Shown piece after piece: positions 34,728-44,093 of a DNA stretch of 64,000 nt. Under the pieces are notes generated by a model. It worked only from the letters and a program-made list of their open reading frames with translations, did not search any database and was not told the origin of the DNA. The DNA comes from Flavobacteriales bacterium. Its GTDB lineage: Bacteria; Bacteroidota; Bacteroidia; Flavobacteriales_D; Crocinitomicaceae. Position numbers and translations under genes: made by a program. Where the stretch lies: contig CANITF010000004.1 of NCBI GenBank assembly GCA_947470515.1, positions 62,001 to 126,000 on the forward strand. Direction: 5' to 3'. Numbering within the stretch: position 1 is the stretch's first letter; each line of letters begins with the position of its first letter.

Positions 34728-35267
34728 TTAATTTTGATTAGATAAACTTAATGAAAATGCATTAATTTCATTATGCAATGCCTCGTAGGTTTGAGTTGTT
34801 TTTTCTCGCAATGAAATGTAATCAGAAAGTAGAATTTTTAATTTCTGCACTTTTTCATTTTCAAATTCAATGTAAGTCGCATATTTATCTCTTTCGCCAT
34901 TGCCTTTATCTATATCAGCTTTTAATTTTTTAAGTGCAATTTTTTCGGATTCAATATCGTTTATCATTTGCGAATTGGAAAGATTGAGAATTTCGAATGA
35001 TTTTCTCATTATCTTATAAGCATCCAGTTTTTTTGCAAATTCAAATTCGAGTGTGTCAGATTGGTAATTCATTTTAATGCGCGAATCAGTTGCATTTGCA
35101 TTCGAAGCTAAATCAGAAATTGTTGAGAAGTCATTTTCCGCAAGAATTAATTGAATGCTATCCAATGATTCGTTCATTTCTTGAATCGACAATATTTGCT
35201 CGCCTTTTTTTAAGTCAGTGCAAGAAGACAAACCAATCAAAACCAACAAAATAAATGCAAATTTCAT
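34728..35267 (-). CDS. Coiled-coil lipoprotein, 179 aa, unknown function
   Basis: Lipoprotein signal MKFAFILLVLIGLSSC with the lipid cysteine at residue 16. The mature part is helical and charged, with heptad-like spacing over about residues 85-175 (MRKSFEILNLSNSQMINDIESEKIALKKLKADI and onward), predicting a coiled coil. No catalytic motif is seen and I cannot name a family. It is located 47 bp after serS and 28 bp before the TPR gene, so it is probably cotranscribed with the TPR protein and could anchor or scaffold it. Confidence 0.75.
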   Translation of the reverse strand: MKFAFILLVLIGLSSCTDLKKGEQILSIQEMNESLDSIQLILAENDFSTISDLASNANATDSRIKMNYQSDTLEFEFAKKLDAYKIMRKSFEILNLSNSQMINDIESEKIALKKLKADIDKGNGERDKYATYIEFENEKVQKLKILLSDYISLREKTTQTYEALHNEINAFSLSLSNQN

Positions 35268-35314
35268 AAGATAAAAATTACCTAAAAATACAATTTGTTT
35301 TGAATTAAAACACT

Positions 35315-36586
35315 TTAGTTAATTTCAGTAAATCCAGTGAACTTATGCAATACATCAGGAATAAGAATACTATTAGACGTTTGATGATTCTCTAAGAGTG
35401 CAGCAACAATTCTTGGAAGCGCCAAAGCACTGCCATTCAAGGTATGACACAATTGATTCTTTTTCTCGCCATTTTTAAAGCGCAATTTCAACCTGTTTGC
35501 TTGAAATGTATCAAAACGAGATACTGAACTAACCTCTAACCATTTATCTTGTGCAGCAGAATATACTTCAAAATCATACGTAATTGCTGATGCAAAACTA
35601 GTATCTCCTCCGCAAAGTCTTAAAATACGGTACTGTAACCCTAATTTTTCTAGCAAACCTTTAACGTGCTCAATCATTTCGGTCAATGCTTTGTCTGCGT
35701 TATTTGGATGCTCGATACGTACGATTTCGACTTTGTCAAATTGATGTAAACGATTTAATCCTCTCACATCGCTTCCATAAGAACCTGCTTCTCTTCTAAA
35801 ACAAGGCGTATACCCAGTAAGTTTTATGGAAAAATTATCTGAAGGTAAAAGTACGTCGCGGTAAATATTTGTTAATGGAACTTCAGCTGTCGGAATCATA
35901 TAAAAATCATCTTCTGGCATATAGTACATTTGCCCTTCTTTATCAGGTAATTGCCCCGTTCCATAAGCACTTGCTTCATTGACCATTAACGGTGGAATAA
36001 ACTCTTCATAACCAGATTTATCGGCCTCATCTAAAAAGAAGGCAATTAGTGCACGTTGTAATTTAGCTCCTTTTCCTCTATAAAATGGAAATCCGGCTCC
36101 CGTAACTTTAACACCTAATTCGAAGTCAATTAGGTCATATTTCTTGGCTAAATCCCAATGTGGTAAAGCTGCGAAACTGAAAACAGGTGCAGTTCCATGT
36201 TCAAAAACAGTTTCATTGTCCAATTCACTCTTGCCACTTTTAACAAGTTCGTTTGGTACATTTGGAATAGTATATAAAAGTTGTGTTATTTCTTTTTCAT
36301 AAATATCAACTTTAGCCTTTAATTCACTTTCAACTACTTTAAGTTTCGTTGTTTTTTCTTTGGCAATGATCGCATCATTTTGTTTTCCTTGTTTGAAAAG
36401 ATCTCCAATTTCTTTCGCATATTGATTCAATTCTGCAGAAGTAGTTTCTAATTCAGTTTTAGAGGCTCTCCAATTTTGATCTGTTTCGAGAATTTTATTG
36501 AGCGTCTCTGTAGCATCAATATTTCTTTTTTTAAGCCCTTCAATAATGGCTTCTTTTTCGTTTCGAATACGTGTAATCTCGAGCAT
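35315..36586 (-). CDS. serS: Serine--tRNA ligase
   Basis: Charges tRNA-Ser with serine in the cytoplasm. The start at 36586 (MLEITRIRNEKEAIIEGLKKR) matches the family; the frame is open 16 codons further but that extension is not conserved-looking. Residues 1-105 form the long antiparallel coiled-coil tRNA-binding arm. Class II motif 2 appears as GYTPCFRREAGSYGSDVRGLNRLHQFDKVE and motif 3 as the HTLNGSALALPRIVAALLENHQ segment. 423 aa, standard length. It leads the run lipoprotein, TPR, msrA. Confidence 0.98.
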   Translation of the reverse strand: MLEITRIRNEKEAIIEGLKKRNIDATETLNKILETDQNWRASKTELETTSAELNQYAKEIGDLFKQGKQNDAIIAKEKTTKLKVVESELKAKVDIYEKEITQLLYTIPNVPNELVKSGKSELDNETVFEHGTAPVFSFAALPHWDLAKKYDLIDFELGVKVTGAGFPFYRGKGAKLQRALIAFFLDEADKSGYEEFIPPLMVNEASAYGTGQLPDKEGQMYYMPEDDFYMIPTAEVPLTNIYRDVLLPSDNFSIKLTGYTPCFRREAGSYGSDVRGLNRLHQFDKVEIVRIEHPNNADKALTEMIEHVKGLLEKLGLQYRILRLCGGDTSFASAITYDFEVYSAAQDKWLEVSSVSRFDTFQANRLKLRFKNGEKKNQLCHTLNGSALALPRIVAALLENHQTSNSILIPDVLHKFTGFTEIN

Positions 36587-36771
36587 TATACTTTGTTTTT
36601 GTGTTGCGAATTTAATAATTATAAAGGACATCACATTGCTTGCGTTGTATTTGTTACAACGTATTTTCTTTGTAAATTCAAGAAAAAATGAATTATTTCA
36701 TGAGCTTTAATGGAGTCTTTTACGGTAGATTGCTCTGCTTTTTTGGTTTGCTGAGCTCGACTTTAAGCTGA

Positions 36772-36786
36772 CTGAGCTTGTCGAAG
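36772..36786 (-). repeat. Dispersed 15-mer CTTCGACAAGCTCAG, inverse copy
   Basis: Same 15-mer as at 9161-9175 but on the other strand; 36751-36771 carries a degenerate echo (CTGAGCTCGACTTTAAGCTG). It lies in the 36587-36840 gap, which otherwise holds only the terminator of rpmA. Confidence 0.8.
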
Positions 36787-36790
36787 TCAT

Positions 36791-36820
36791 AAAAAAAGGC
36801 GAACATAACTGCTCGCCTTA
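36791..36820 (-). terminator. Terminator of rplU-rpmA
   Basis: Minus strand AAGGCGA, a 10-nt loop, TCGCCTT, then a T run: a 7-bp stem directly after rpmA. Confidence 0.85.
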
Positions 36821-36840
36821 ATAATCATATGTGCATTCAA

Positions 36841-37110
36841 TTATGCTTCAGCTGTCTCAAAAGGGATAACTGATACAAACGAACGATTTTCTTTTTTTCT
36901 ACGGAATTCTACTAATCCATCTGTCAAAGCATATAAAGTATGGTCTTTACCAATACCTACATTTTGACCTGGGTGATGATGCGTTCCTCTTTGACGAATA
37001 ATGATGTTACCTGCAATTGCAGCTTGACCTCCAAAGATCTTAACACCAAGTCTTTTGCTATGAGATTCACGACCATTTTTCGAACTACCAGCTCCTTTTT
37101 TGTGTGCCAT
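36841..37110 (-). CDS. rpmA: 50S ribosomal protein L27
   Basis: Part of the large subunit near the peptidyl-transferase centre. 89 aa beginning [24 protein letters not shown], with the family signature [19 protein letters not shown] and [14 protein letters not shown]. There is no N-terminal cleavage extension of the Firmicutes kind. It is 40 bp after rplU on one transcript and is followed by a terminator. Confidence 0.99.
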   Translation of the reverse strand: MAHKKGAGSSKNGRESHSKRLGVKIFGGQAAIAGNIIIRQRGTHHHPGQNVGIGKDHTLYALTDGLVEFRRKKENRSFVSVIPFETAEA

Positions 37111-37150
37111 TGTTTCTAAATTTTATTCCAAATAGATTGGAAAGTTTTTA

Positions 37151-37462
37151 TTAAGCTTTAATGTTTTTAATGGTAATCGCCGTAAAGCTTTGACGGTGTC
37201 CATTTTTCTTTTTATAACCTTTTCTTCTTTTCTTTCTGAAGACGATTACTTTGTCACCTTTCACATGATCAATGACTTCTGCAGTTACCGAAGCACCTGC
37301 TATAGCTGGGGCGCCAACTGTGATCTTTCCTCCGTCTTCAACTAAAAGAACACGATCAAAACTAAGTTTTGAACCTGCCTCAGCTGCTAAACGGTGTACA
37401 AAGATCTTTTGGTCTTTTTGCACTTTAAATTGCTGCCCTGCTATCTCTACGATTGCGTACAT
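37151..37462 (-). CDS. rplU: 50S ribosomal protein L21
   Basis: Large-subunit protein binding 23S rRNA. 103 aa, standard length, starting [20 protein letters not shown], with the conserved [18 protein letters not shown] basic tail. First gene of the rplU-rpmA pair. A complete -33/-7 promoter lies upstream. Confidence 0.99.
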   Translation of the reverse strand: MYAIVEIAGQQFKVQKDQKIFVHRLAAEAGSKLSFDRVLLVEDGGKITVGAPAIAGASVTAEVIDHVKGDKVIVFRKKRRKGYKKKNGHRQSFTAITIKNIKA

Positions 37463-37502
37463 ATAGCTTGTTTTTATTGTTATTAACCCAAAAATTGGAT
37501 GG

Positions 37503-37532
37503 CAAAGATAGAAAAAATACTTTTCAACACAA
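37503..37532 (-). promoter_or_regulatory. Promoter of rplU-rpmA
   Basis: Minus strand TTG (37532-37530), a spacer of exactly 19 nt, then TATCTTTG (37510-37503). The leader is about 35 nt. Confidence 0.82.
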
Positions 37533-37544
37533 GTCTGTTGGAGA

Positions 37545-38471
37545 TTATTTTTTAAAATTTAATATTTGTTGCCTCAAATACGGCCAGTAATTGGCAATAA
37601 ATACACCAATCAATACGATTCCCATAGCCCCAATTTGACTCCAACCAATGTATTCTTGAAAATAAACGCCAATGACGACAGCAACAATTGGGATGAAATA
37701 AGTAACACTGCTTGCAAATAAAGCCGAAGAATAACTTATTACTTGGTTGAAGATGATGACAGCCAAAGCAGTTCCGAATACTGCTAAAATGGCTATATAG
37801 CCCAATCCATCGAAAGCATGTTTGTTCGTTTTTAATGTTTCCCATGTCCCAAAATGAACATTTGCAAAAAACGCTGGAATCAAAACAATAAAAAATGCTA
37901 AAGATGTTATTTCAATTGCTTTGAACATTTGTAATGTGTGTTTTATAGTATTCAAACTTATTGCATATAAAAGAGTTGCCAAAACAATGGCGAAAATATG
38001 ATACCAATTTCCAGTTAATGACAAAACTTTCCCTGCAATCATTAATAATACAATTCCAATAGTGCCAATAACAACTCCTATGATTTGAATAAGTGAAAGT
38101 CGAATTTTAAAGACAAAGAATCCGATAAGTATTGTAAAGATTGGGGTAAAGCTATTCAGCATCCCTGCAAAACCAGATGAAAGACCTGTTTCTGCATAAG
38201 TAAATAAAAACGCTGGAAAAAAGTTGCCTGAAAACCCAACAATTGCAAGCATAAAAAATTGCTTCCATGTTTTGATTTTCTTTAAACTAAATAGTGCAAA
38301 AGGCACTAAAACTAACCCTGCAATTAACATTCTTAACGCGCCTACTTGGCCATCTGAAAAGATCAATTCGCCGTCGGTTGTGTACATTCCTTTTTTCATT
38401 AAAATAAATGAGCTTCCCCATACACACGAAAGTAAAATCAATAAGAGCCAACCTTTCATTTCTTTAGTCAT
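37545..38471 (-). CDS. EamA-family (drug/metabolite superfamily) transporter
   Basis: A 308-aa inner-membrane protein with ten predicted helices arranged as two EamA halves; the family hallmark [14 protein letters not shown] follows the first helix. Members export amino acids, metabolites or drugs; the substrate cannot be told from sequence. The first ATG, 38471, lies 4 nt after a perfect -7 element, so either the mRNA is leaderless or translation begins at Met5 (38459), which sits just before the first helix ([15 protein letters not shown]). It is divergent from the dcw cluster across 289 bp. Confidence 0.92.
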   Translation of the reverse strand: MTKEMKGWLLLILLSCVWGSSFILMKKGMYTTDGELIFSDGQVGALRMLIAGLVLVPFALFSLKKIKTWKQFFMLAIVGFSGNFFPAFLFTYAETGLSSGFAGMLNSFTPIFTILIGFFVFKIRLSLIQIIGVVIGTIGIVLLMIAGKVLSLTGNWYHIFAIVLATLLYAISLNTIKHTLQMFKAIEITSLAFFIVLIPAFFANVHFGTWETLKTNKHAFDGLGYIAILAVFGTALAVIIFNQVISYSSALFASSVTYFIPIVAVVIGVYFQEYIGWSQIGAMGIVLIGVFIANYWPYLRQQILNFKK

Positions 38472-38475
38472 GTGG

Positions 38476-38483
38476 CAAAATTA
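38476..38483 (-). promoter_or_regulatory. -7 element 4 nt before the EamA transporter start (leaderless candidate)
   Basis: TAATTTTG on the minus strand, a perfect TAnnTTTG, with 4 nt to the ATG. No -33 TTG near 19 nt. Confidence 0.5.
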
Positions 38484-38586
38484 GCGGAAAGATTAAGATT
38501 CTTAATAAAAATCAGAAGCAATTTGAAATTGTTCATAAGCTATTAGTAAACTGTTGATAACCTAATCAACTCAAATTTGTTAAAAA

Positions 38587-38606
38587 ATTACCCACTATTA
38601 CCCACT
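38587..38606 (-). promoter_or_regulatory. Putative MraZ box pair upstream of the mraZ promoter
   Basis: Two perfect tandem copies of the 10-mer ATTACCCACT; on the minus strand each contains TGGGT, spaced 5 nt apart. MraZ of E. coli binds TGGGN repeats separated by 5 nt upstream of its own operon, so this fits autoregulation. Confidence 0.7.
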
Positions 38607-38651
38607 TTCTTCTAATTTACTAGTTTTTTGTGAGTTTGTGAAGAAAATTGA

Positions 38652-38680
38652 TTGCTTGTTTTGAAACAAAATTATCTTTG
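38652..38680 (+). promoter_or_regulatory. Promoter of the dcw cluster
   Basis: TTG at 38652-38654, an 18-nt spacer, TATCTTTG at 38673-38680. It gives a leader of about 75 nt before mraZ. Confidence 0.7.
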
Positions 38681-38712
38681 TGCCGTTATAATTTATCAAC
38701 AATTAGAAAACT

Positions 38713-38732
38713 AGTGGTAAAAAGTGGGAGAT
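38713..38732 (+). promoter_or_regulatory. Putative MraZ box pair downstream of the mraZ promoter
   Basis: AGTGGTAAAA followed directly by AGTGGGAGAT: two AGTGG boxes with a 10-bp period, as in the upstream pair but on the opposite strand. It lies within the predicted leader. Confidence 0.6.
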
Positions 38733-38760
38733 TTCCATTATTTTTACCCATTATTTAGTC

Positions 38761-39219
38761 ATGGCAGGATTAGTAGGAGAATTTGAAGTAAAGGTGGACG
38801 CAAAAGGGCGTTTTTTATTTCCTTCCGGTTTACGGAAGCAGCTTTCTCCTGCGACTCAAAGAGATTTCATGTTGAATAAAGGATTTGAAGACTGTTTGAC
38901 CTTGTATCCTCTTCCAGAGTGGGAGAAGATCAGTGAAAAACTAGCTAAAATGAATTTATTTAAACCAAAGAATCGTATGTTTTACCGCTTGTTTCATCAA
39001 GGGGCAAAATTGATTGCATTGGACAACGCCGGTCGAATCTTGGTTCCAACAGCTCACATGGAGCGTGTAGGTTTAAATCAAGATGTGATGCTTATTGCAT
39101 ACAACGACCGAATTGAAATTTGGGATAAATCTAAGTACTTCGATATTATCGAAGGCAACATGGCGGACTTCGCTGATTTGGCGGATGAAGTAATGGGTGA
39201 CTTAGATGATGGAGAATAG
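38761..39219 (+). CDS. mraZ: Transcriptional regulator / division protein MraZ
   Basis: A 152-aa AbrB-like DNA-binding protein of two MraZ domains. The first opens GEFEVKVDAKGRFLFPSGLRKQL; the second contains the matching LDNAGRILVPTAHMERVGL. MraZ proteins form ring oligomers and repress their own dcw operon. First gene of the cluster; it overlaps rsmH by 14 nt. Repeats of the MraZ-box type flank its promoter. Confidence 0.97.
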   Translation: MAGLVGEFEVKVDAKGRFLFPSGLRKQLSPATQRDFMLNKGFEDCLTLYPLPEWEKISEKLAKMNLFKPKNRMFYRLFHQGAKLIALDNAGRILVPTAHMERVGLNQDVMLIAYNDRIEIWDKSKYFDIIEGNMADFADLADEVMGDLDDGE

Positions 39220-40123
39220 TACTACGTATCACATACCAGTAATGTTAGATGAATGCATCGAAGGGTTGAATATCAATCCAGATGGCATTTATGTGGATGT
39301 TACATTCGGTGGTGGCGGACATTCAAGAGAGATTTACAAAAAATTAAGTAGCAAAGGAAAATTGATTGTTTTTGATCAAGATCCTGATGCAAAAGCAAAT
39401 GCTTGGGAAGCAGATAATTTTTATTTTATCGCGGCCAATTTTGCGTATATGTCCAATCATTTGCGGATGATGGGAATTAAACATGTTGATGGAATTCTTG
39501 CCGATTTAGGAGTTTCCTCCCATCAATTTGATATCGAATCGCGTGGTTTTTCTATTCGTGCTGACGCTCCTTTAGACATGCGAATGAATAAGTCAGGCGA
39601 GTTGTCGGCTTTCTCAGTTGTAAATGAATACGACGAACGCGAATTGATAAAAATCTTTAGAACTTTCGGAGAGTTACCTAATGCACGAAAAATCACGGAT
39701 CAAATCATGAAGAATCGTGCTTCTAAAAAGATAAAAACGACAAATCAATTAATGGAAATTTTGGGGAATTGTGCCCCGAAATTTAAAGAACATAAGTTTT
39801 TCGCTCAAGTTTTTCAAGCAATTCGAATTGAAGTGAACCAAGAATTGGAGGTGCTAAAATCATTCTTAGAACAAACGGAAGATTGCATCAAACCGAATGG
39901 GAGACTTGTAGTTATGTCTTACCATTCTTTGGAGGATAGACTCGTGAAAAATTACCTGAAACGTGGATCTATTCACGGTGAAATAACAAAAGACTTTTTT
40001 GGAAATGTCTTGAAGCCTTTTAACGAAGTAAATAGACATCCAATTGTTGCAGTAGAAGAAGAAATAGAGAGAAATACTCGAGCAAGAAGTGCCAAACTTA
40101 GAATAGCAGAGCGGAATGGCTGA
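39206..40123 (+). CDS. rsmH: 16S rRNA (cytosine(1402)-N(4))-methyltransferase
   Basis: Methylates C1402 in the ribosomal P site using S-adenosylmethionine. 305 aa starting YHIPVMLDECIEGL, with DVTFGGGGHSREI as the SAM site and GILADLGVSSHQFD and the FRADAPLDMRM-type motif (here SIRADAPLDMRMN) diagnostic. The C-terminal VVMSYHSLEDRLVKNYLK is also standard. The start overlaps mraZ; two adjacent ATGs (39206 and 39209) are possible. It overlaps the ftsL-like gene by 8 nt. Confidence 0.98.
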   Translation: MMENSTTYHIPVMLDECIEGLNINPDGIYVDVTFGGGGHSREIYKKLSSKGKLIVFDQDPDAKANAWEADNFYFIAANFAYMSNHLRMMGIKHVDGILADLGVSSHQFDIESRGFSIRADAPLDMRMNKSGELSAFSVVNEYDERELIKIFRTFGELPNARKITDQIMKNRASKKIKTTNQLMEILGNCAPKFKEHKFFAQVFQAIRIEVNQELEVLKSFLEQTEDCIKPNGRLVVMSYHSLEDRLVKNYLKRGSIHGEITKDFFGNVLKPFNEVNRHPIVAVEEEIERNTRARSAKLRIAERNG

Positions 40124-40529
40124 AAATGAATTTATAGATAAGGAACAAGCTGAGAAGGAAAGCAAGAAAGTAGAACAAAAGGTAAAGAAATCGAAACCTA
40201 AAAGTTCTAAACCAAGTGCTTTTGCTCAGATTTTGAATGGGGATTTTTTGACACGTGAATTTGTGTTGAACAACCTCAACTTTATCTTCTTCATCATTTT
40301 ATTGCTTTTACTGATTGTTGGAAAAGGATATTATGGAAAGCAATTGGCAAAAGATGTTGACACTGTGCAAAAGGAATTAGATGAAATGACTGCTGATTAC
40401 ATCGAATCGAAAGCAAAATTGGAAGAAGTTACGAGACGCTTCAAATTAGTTGAAAAACTAGGACCAAGAGGATTAAAAGAATCAGAGAATACGATTAAAG
40501 TGATTCAAATGAAGAAAGCAAAAAATTGA
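40116..40529 (+). CDS. FtsL-like cell division protein
   Basis: 137 aa with a basic cytoplasmic N-terminus (KKVEQKVKKSKPKSSKPS), one membrane helix at about residues 53-70 (LNFIFFIILLLLLIVGKGYY), and a short periplasmic coiled coil (DVDTVQKELDEMTADYIESKAKLEEV). Topology and position between rsmH and ftsI match the FtsL slot of dcw clusters; FtsL works with FtsB/FtsQ to activate septal peptidoglycan synthesis. Sequence identity to classical FtsL is low, so the call rests on context and topology. Confidence 0.85.
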   Translation: MAENEFIDKEQAEKESKKVEQKVKKSKPKSSKPSAFAQILNGDFLTREFVLNNLNFIFFIILLLLLIVGKGYYGKQLAKDVDTVQKELDEMTADYIESKAKLEEVTRRFKLVEKLGPRGLKESENTIKVIQMKKAKN

Positions 40530-40530
40530 A

Positions 40531-42630
40531 ATGAGTGAAAAAAAAGACATATTCTGGAGAGCGTATCTGATTTATTTCGGATTCGTACTGCTTATGTTGG
40601 TCGTTTTATTTAAAACGGTTTCAATTCAATTTGAAGGTGGTAGAAATGTTTTCTCTTCAACAGAAGAAAAAATGCCAATTCGAACGGCAGAAAGAATTCC
40701 CCGAAAAGGACAAATATTAGATGTTAATTATACTCCTTTGGTTACTTCTGTTTCGTTCTATGACATTCATATGGACGCAACAGTCGTAAAACAAGATATT
40801 TTTGAGGCAGAAGTAACGGATTTAGCGAGTGGTTTAGCAAAAATTTACCCTTCAAAAACTGCTAGAGAATATGAAAACTCAATTCGAACAGCTAGAGAAA
40901 GAGGTAATAGGTTTTTATCAATTCGTAATAAAGTAACGAATGACGAACGCAAAACGTTAAGAAAATTGCCGATTTTCAAACTTGGGAAATTGAAAGGTGG
41001 GTTGATTGATAATCAAGAAACAATTATTAGAAAACGGCCATTTGGTGATTTGATGAGTAGAACATTAGGGTACTATCAAAATAATGGAAAAGACACTTTA
41101 AAAGTTGGAATTGAAGGGGCTTATATTAATTACTTGAGTGGCGAACCAGGTATTGAGATTGAACAAAGAATTTCTACGGGTTGGAAAAAGACGGGTCAAA
41201 TAGTAAAAGAAGCGGTTGAAGGAGCTGATGTGGTGACATCAATTGACAAAGAAATTCAAGAAGTTGCTCATTCAGAATTAGAACGACAATTGAAATCACA
41301 AGGTGCAAAAAGAGGTTGTGTGGTTGTAATGGATGTGAAAACTGGTTTTGTGAAAGCAATTGTCAACTTATCGCAAACCAAAAATGGAGAGTACGCAGAA
41401 CAATTTAATCAAGCAATTGGTGGACGGGAAGTTCCAGGTTCAACATTCAAGCTCGCGTCTTTAATGGCTGCATTAGAGGATGAAAAAATTAAAATCAATG
41501 ATACTGTTAATTCTAATGGATATTATAAGTTTCCTGGAAAAACTTTTGAAGACGCTCATAAAGGTGGATATGGCAGAATTACCATTAAACGAGCTTTCGA
41601 AAAATCATCTAATGTTATTACGCAAGTTATATATAGAGCATATAGAAATGAACCTCAGGCATTTATTGACCGATTAATTCAGTTCGGATTAACTGAAAAA
41701 TTGGGAATCGAATTAGAAGGTGAAGCAGATCCTGTAGTCTATAAGCCAGGTTCAACTAATTGGAACCGATTGTCGCTTGCTTCTATGGCAATAGGATATG
41801 AAGTACTGCAAACTCCTTTACAAACACTTGCATTTTATAATGCGGTAGCCAACAACGGTAAATTTGTTAGACCACAATTTGTTAAAGAAATACGAAGAGG
41901 TGCGGAAACAATAAAAGTTTTTAACCCTGTTGTTATACGTGAGAAAATTTGTTCGGAAAGCACATTGAACATTATGAAAAGTTGCCTTGAAGGAGTAATG
42001 AAAGATGGCGGAACTGGTTCAAAATTAATTTCATCGCAATTTTCAATCGCAGGAAAAACTGGTACTGCTCGAATTCATAATGATCAAGGTAAATATGGTG
42101 AAAAAGGTCAAGAAACATATCAAGCATCATTCGTAGGTTATTTTCCTGCGGATAACCCGATTTATTCTTGTATTGTAGTGGTTTCTGCTCCTTCCAAAGA
42201 TATTTATGGAGCAGTTGTTTCTGGAACTGTTTTCGCAGCTATCGCTAACAAAGTTTATGCATCAACTTTAGCATATCACCCAGCTATTAATTCAGGAAAA
42301 AGGAAAAATATAGCGCCTACTTCATTAAGTGGAAATCGGTATGATTTAGTAAGCGTATTTAAAAGATTAGGAGTTGATTTTACCGTGAAAGAAGATGGTG
42401 AATGGTTCAATACGAAAAAGGATTCTACTAGAGTTGAACTTCAAAAGAAACCAATCAATAAAAATACTGTTCCAAATGTGATTGGTTTGAGCGCCAAAGA
42501 TGCAGTTTACTTAATTGAATCAAAAGGAATGTCAGCGCACATTAGCGGTTATGGCAAAGTTGTTAAACAATCTATCCCATCTGGAAAACCTTTGTTTAGA
42601 GGTGGAGTGATTGAATTGAAATTAGATTAA
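40531..42630 (+). CDS. ftsI: Penicillin-binding protein / septal transpeptidase with PASTA domain
   Basis: A 699-aa class B PBP that crosslinks septal peptidoglycan in the periplasm. One N-terminal membrane helix (about residues 12-30), a dimerisation/pedestal domain, then the transpeptidase with S304-TFK as the acylated serine motif, S359-S-N, and K509-TG. A single C-terminal PASTA domain (VPNVIGLSAKDAVYLIESKG) is present, as in Bacteroidota and SpoVD/Pbp2x-like members but not E. coli FtsI. Starts 1 nt after the FtsL-like stop; its own stop overlaps murE in TAATG. Confidence 0.97.
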   Translation: MSEKKDIFWRAYLIYFGFVLLMLVVLFKTVSIQFEGGRNVFSSTEEKMPIRTAERIPRKGQILDVNYTPLVTSVSFYDIHMDATVVKQDIFEAEVTDLASGLAKIYPSKTAREYENSIRTARERGNRFLSIRNKVTNDERKTLRKLPIFKLGKLKGGLIDNQETIIRKRPFGDLMSRTLGYYQNNGKDTLKVGIEGAYINYLSGEPGIEIEQRISTGWKKTGQIVKEAVEGADVVTSIDKEIQEVAHSELERQLKSQGAKRGCVVVMDVKTGFVKAIVNLSQTKNGEYAEQFNQAIGGREVPGSTFKLASLMAALEDEKIKINDTVNSNGYYKFPGKTFEDAHKGGYGRITIKRAFEKSSNVITQVIYRAYRNEPQAFIDRLIQFGLTEKLGIELEGEADPVVYKPGSTNWNRLSLASMAIGYEVLQTPLQTLAFYNAVANNGKFVRPQFVKEIRRGAETIKVFNPVVIREKICSESTLNIMKSCLEGVMKDGGTGSKLISSQFSIAGKTGTARIHNDQGKYGEKGQETYQASFVGYFPADNPIYSCIVVVSAPSKDIYGAVVSGTVFAAIANKVYASTLAYHPAINSGKRKNIAPTSLSGNRYDLVSVFKRLGVDFTVKEDGEWFNTKKDSTRVELQKKPINKNTVPNVIGLSAKDAVYLIESKGMSAHISGYGKVVKQSIPSGKPLFRGGVIELKLD

Positions 42631-44093
42631 TGGAAAGAAAAGTTGCTGATATAATTAAAGGTCTTACCATTTTAAAACAAAGTGGGTCGCTTGACGTGCA
42701 GGTTTCTGAAATCGTTTTTGATTCAAGAAATGCAAACAAATGCTCTGTGTTTGTTGCAGTAAAAGGCGTGATTGCTGATGGTCATGATTACATTCCTAAA
42801 GTAATCGAAGCTGGATGTTCAGTAATTGTTTCTGAAAATGCTGTTGCAGTGCCTGTTAATGTGACACTAATTGTTACTGATAATTCGTCAAAAGCGTTAG
42901 CATTGATGGCTAATAATTTCTATGATGAACCATCCAAGAAATTGAAACTTGTTGGAGTAACTGGAACGAATGGTAAAACGACGACAACAACGTTGTTATT
43001 TAATTTATATACCAAACTTGGTTATCACTGTGGACTACTTTCTACCGTTGTAAATAAAATTGGCAACAAAAATATTCCTTCAACTCACACAACCCCTGAT
43101 CCAGTTTCTTTAAATGCGCTTTTGGCTCAAATGGTCAATGAAGGCTGTTCTCATTGTTTCATGGAGGTAAGTTCACACGCAATTCATCAGCACAGAATTA
43201 CTGGTTTGTCTTTCGTTGGAGGAGTTTTTACGAATATCACTCACGATCATTTAGATTACCATAAAACCTTTGCTGAATACATTACTGTTAAAAAAGCCTT
43301 CTTCGATAATCTTGGAAAAGATGCTTTTGCATTGACAAATGTTGACGATAAAAATGGAATGGTTATGCTTCAAAATACAGCAGCATCCAAACATTCGTAT
43401 TCATTAAAATCACCGGCTGACTTTAAAGTTAAAGTTGTTGAAAATCAATTTTCTGGATTGGTATTGAATATCAACGGAATTGAAATCTGGACGCGTTTAA
43501 TTGGTGATTTTAATGCCTATAATTTACTCGCGGTTTACAGTGTAAGTCAATTACTTGGTGAAGATTCAACCGAAGTTTTAACGGCAATCAGCACCCTTGA
43601 ATCTGTTGAAGGCCGATTCCAATATTTTCACAGTGATACTGGAATTACAGCAATTGTTGATTATGCGCATACACCAGATGCTTTGGAAAATGTTTTGAAG
43701 ACGATTGCGAATATTCGTACTAAAAACGAGACTGTTTATACAGTAATTGGTTGTGGTGGAGATCGCGATAAAACAAAACGTCCAGAAATGGCCGCCATTG
43801 CATGTGAAAGAAGCGATAAAGTGATTTTGACATCAGACAATCCACGATCTGAAGATCCAAATACGATTTTAGATGAAATGATGGTCGGTGTTGAAGGGCA
43901 CTATTTCAAAAAGACACTTTCAATTGTAGATAGAGCACAAGCCATAAAAACGGCTGTTTCAATGGCGGAAAAAGGTGACATCATCTTAGTTGCTGGAAAA
44001 GGTCACGAAAAATACCAAGAAATAAAAGGCGTGAAACATGACTTCGATGACATGTCCATAACAAAGGATTTATTTAAAAAACTAGAGAAATAA
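42630..44093 (+). CDS. murE: UDP-MurNAc-L-Ala-D-Glu:meso-diaminopimelate ligase
   Basis: Adds the third stem-peptide residue to the UDP-linked precursor, using ATP. 487 aa, three Mur-ligase domains. P-loop GTNGKT with K116; the carbamylated-lysine region and HDHLDYH follow. The C-terminal D403-N-P-R motif indicates meso-diaminopimelate rather than lysine as the substrate. Start and stop overlap both neighbours by TAATG. Confidence 0.98.
   Translation: MERKVADIIKGLTILKQSGSLDVQVSEIVFDSRNANKCSVFVAVKGVIADGHDYIPKVIEAGCSVIVSENAVAVPVNVTLIVTDNSSKALALMANNFYDEPSKKLKLVGVTGTNGKTTTTTLLFNLYTKLGYHCGLLSTVVNKIGNKNIPSTHTTPDPVSLNALLAQMVNEGCSHCFMEVSSHAIHQHRITGLSFVGGVFTNITHDHLDYHKTFAEYITVKKAFFDNLGKDAFALTNVDDKNGMVMLQNTAASKHSYSLKSPADFKVKVVENQFSGLVLNINGIEIWTRLIGDFNAYNLLAVYSVSQLLGEDSTEVLTAISTLESVEGRFQYFHSDTGITAIVDYAHTPDALENVLKTIANIRTKNETVYTVIGCGGDRDKTKRPEMAAIACERSDKVILTSDNPRSEDPNTILDEMMVGVEGHYFKKTLSIVDRAQAIKTAVSMAEKGDIILVAGKGHEKYQEIKGVKHDFDDMSITKDLFKKLEK

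Noticed and set aside
36587-36634. Extended SerS start with MMSFIIIKF
   Set aside because: The family begins at MLEI, where the coiled-coil arm starts; the extension has no counterpart and a poor context.
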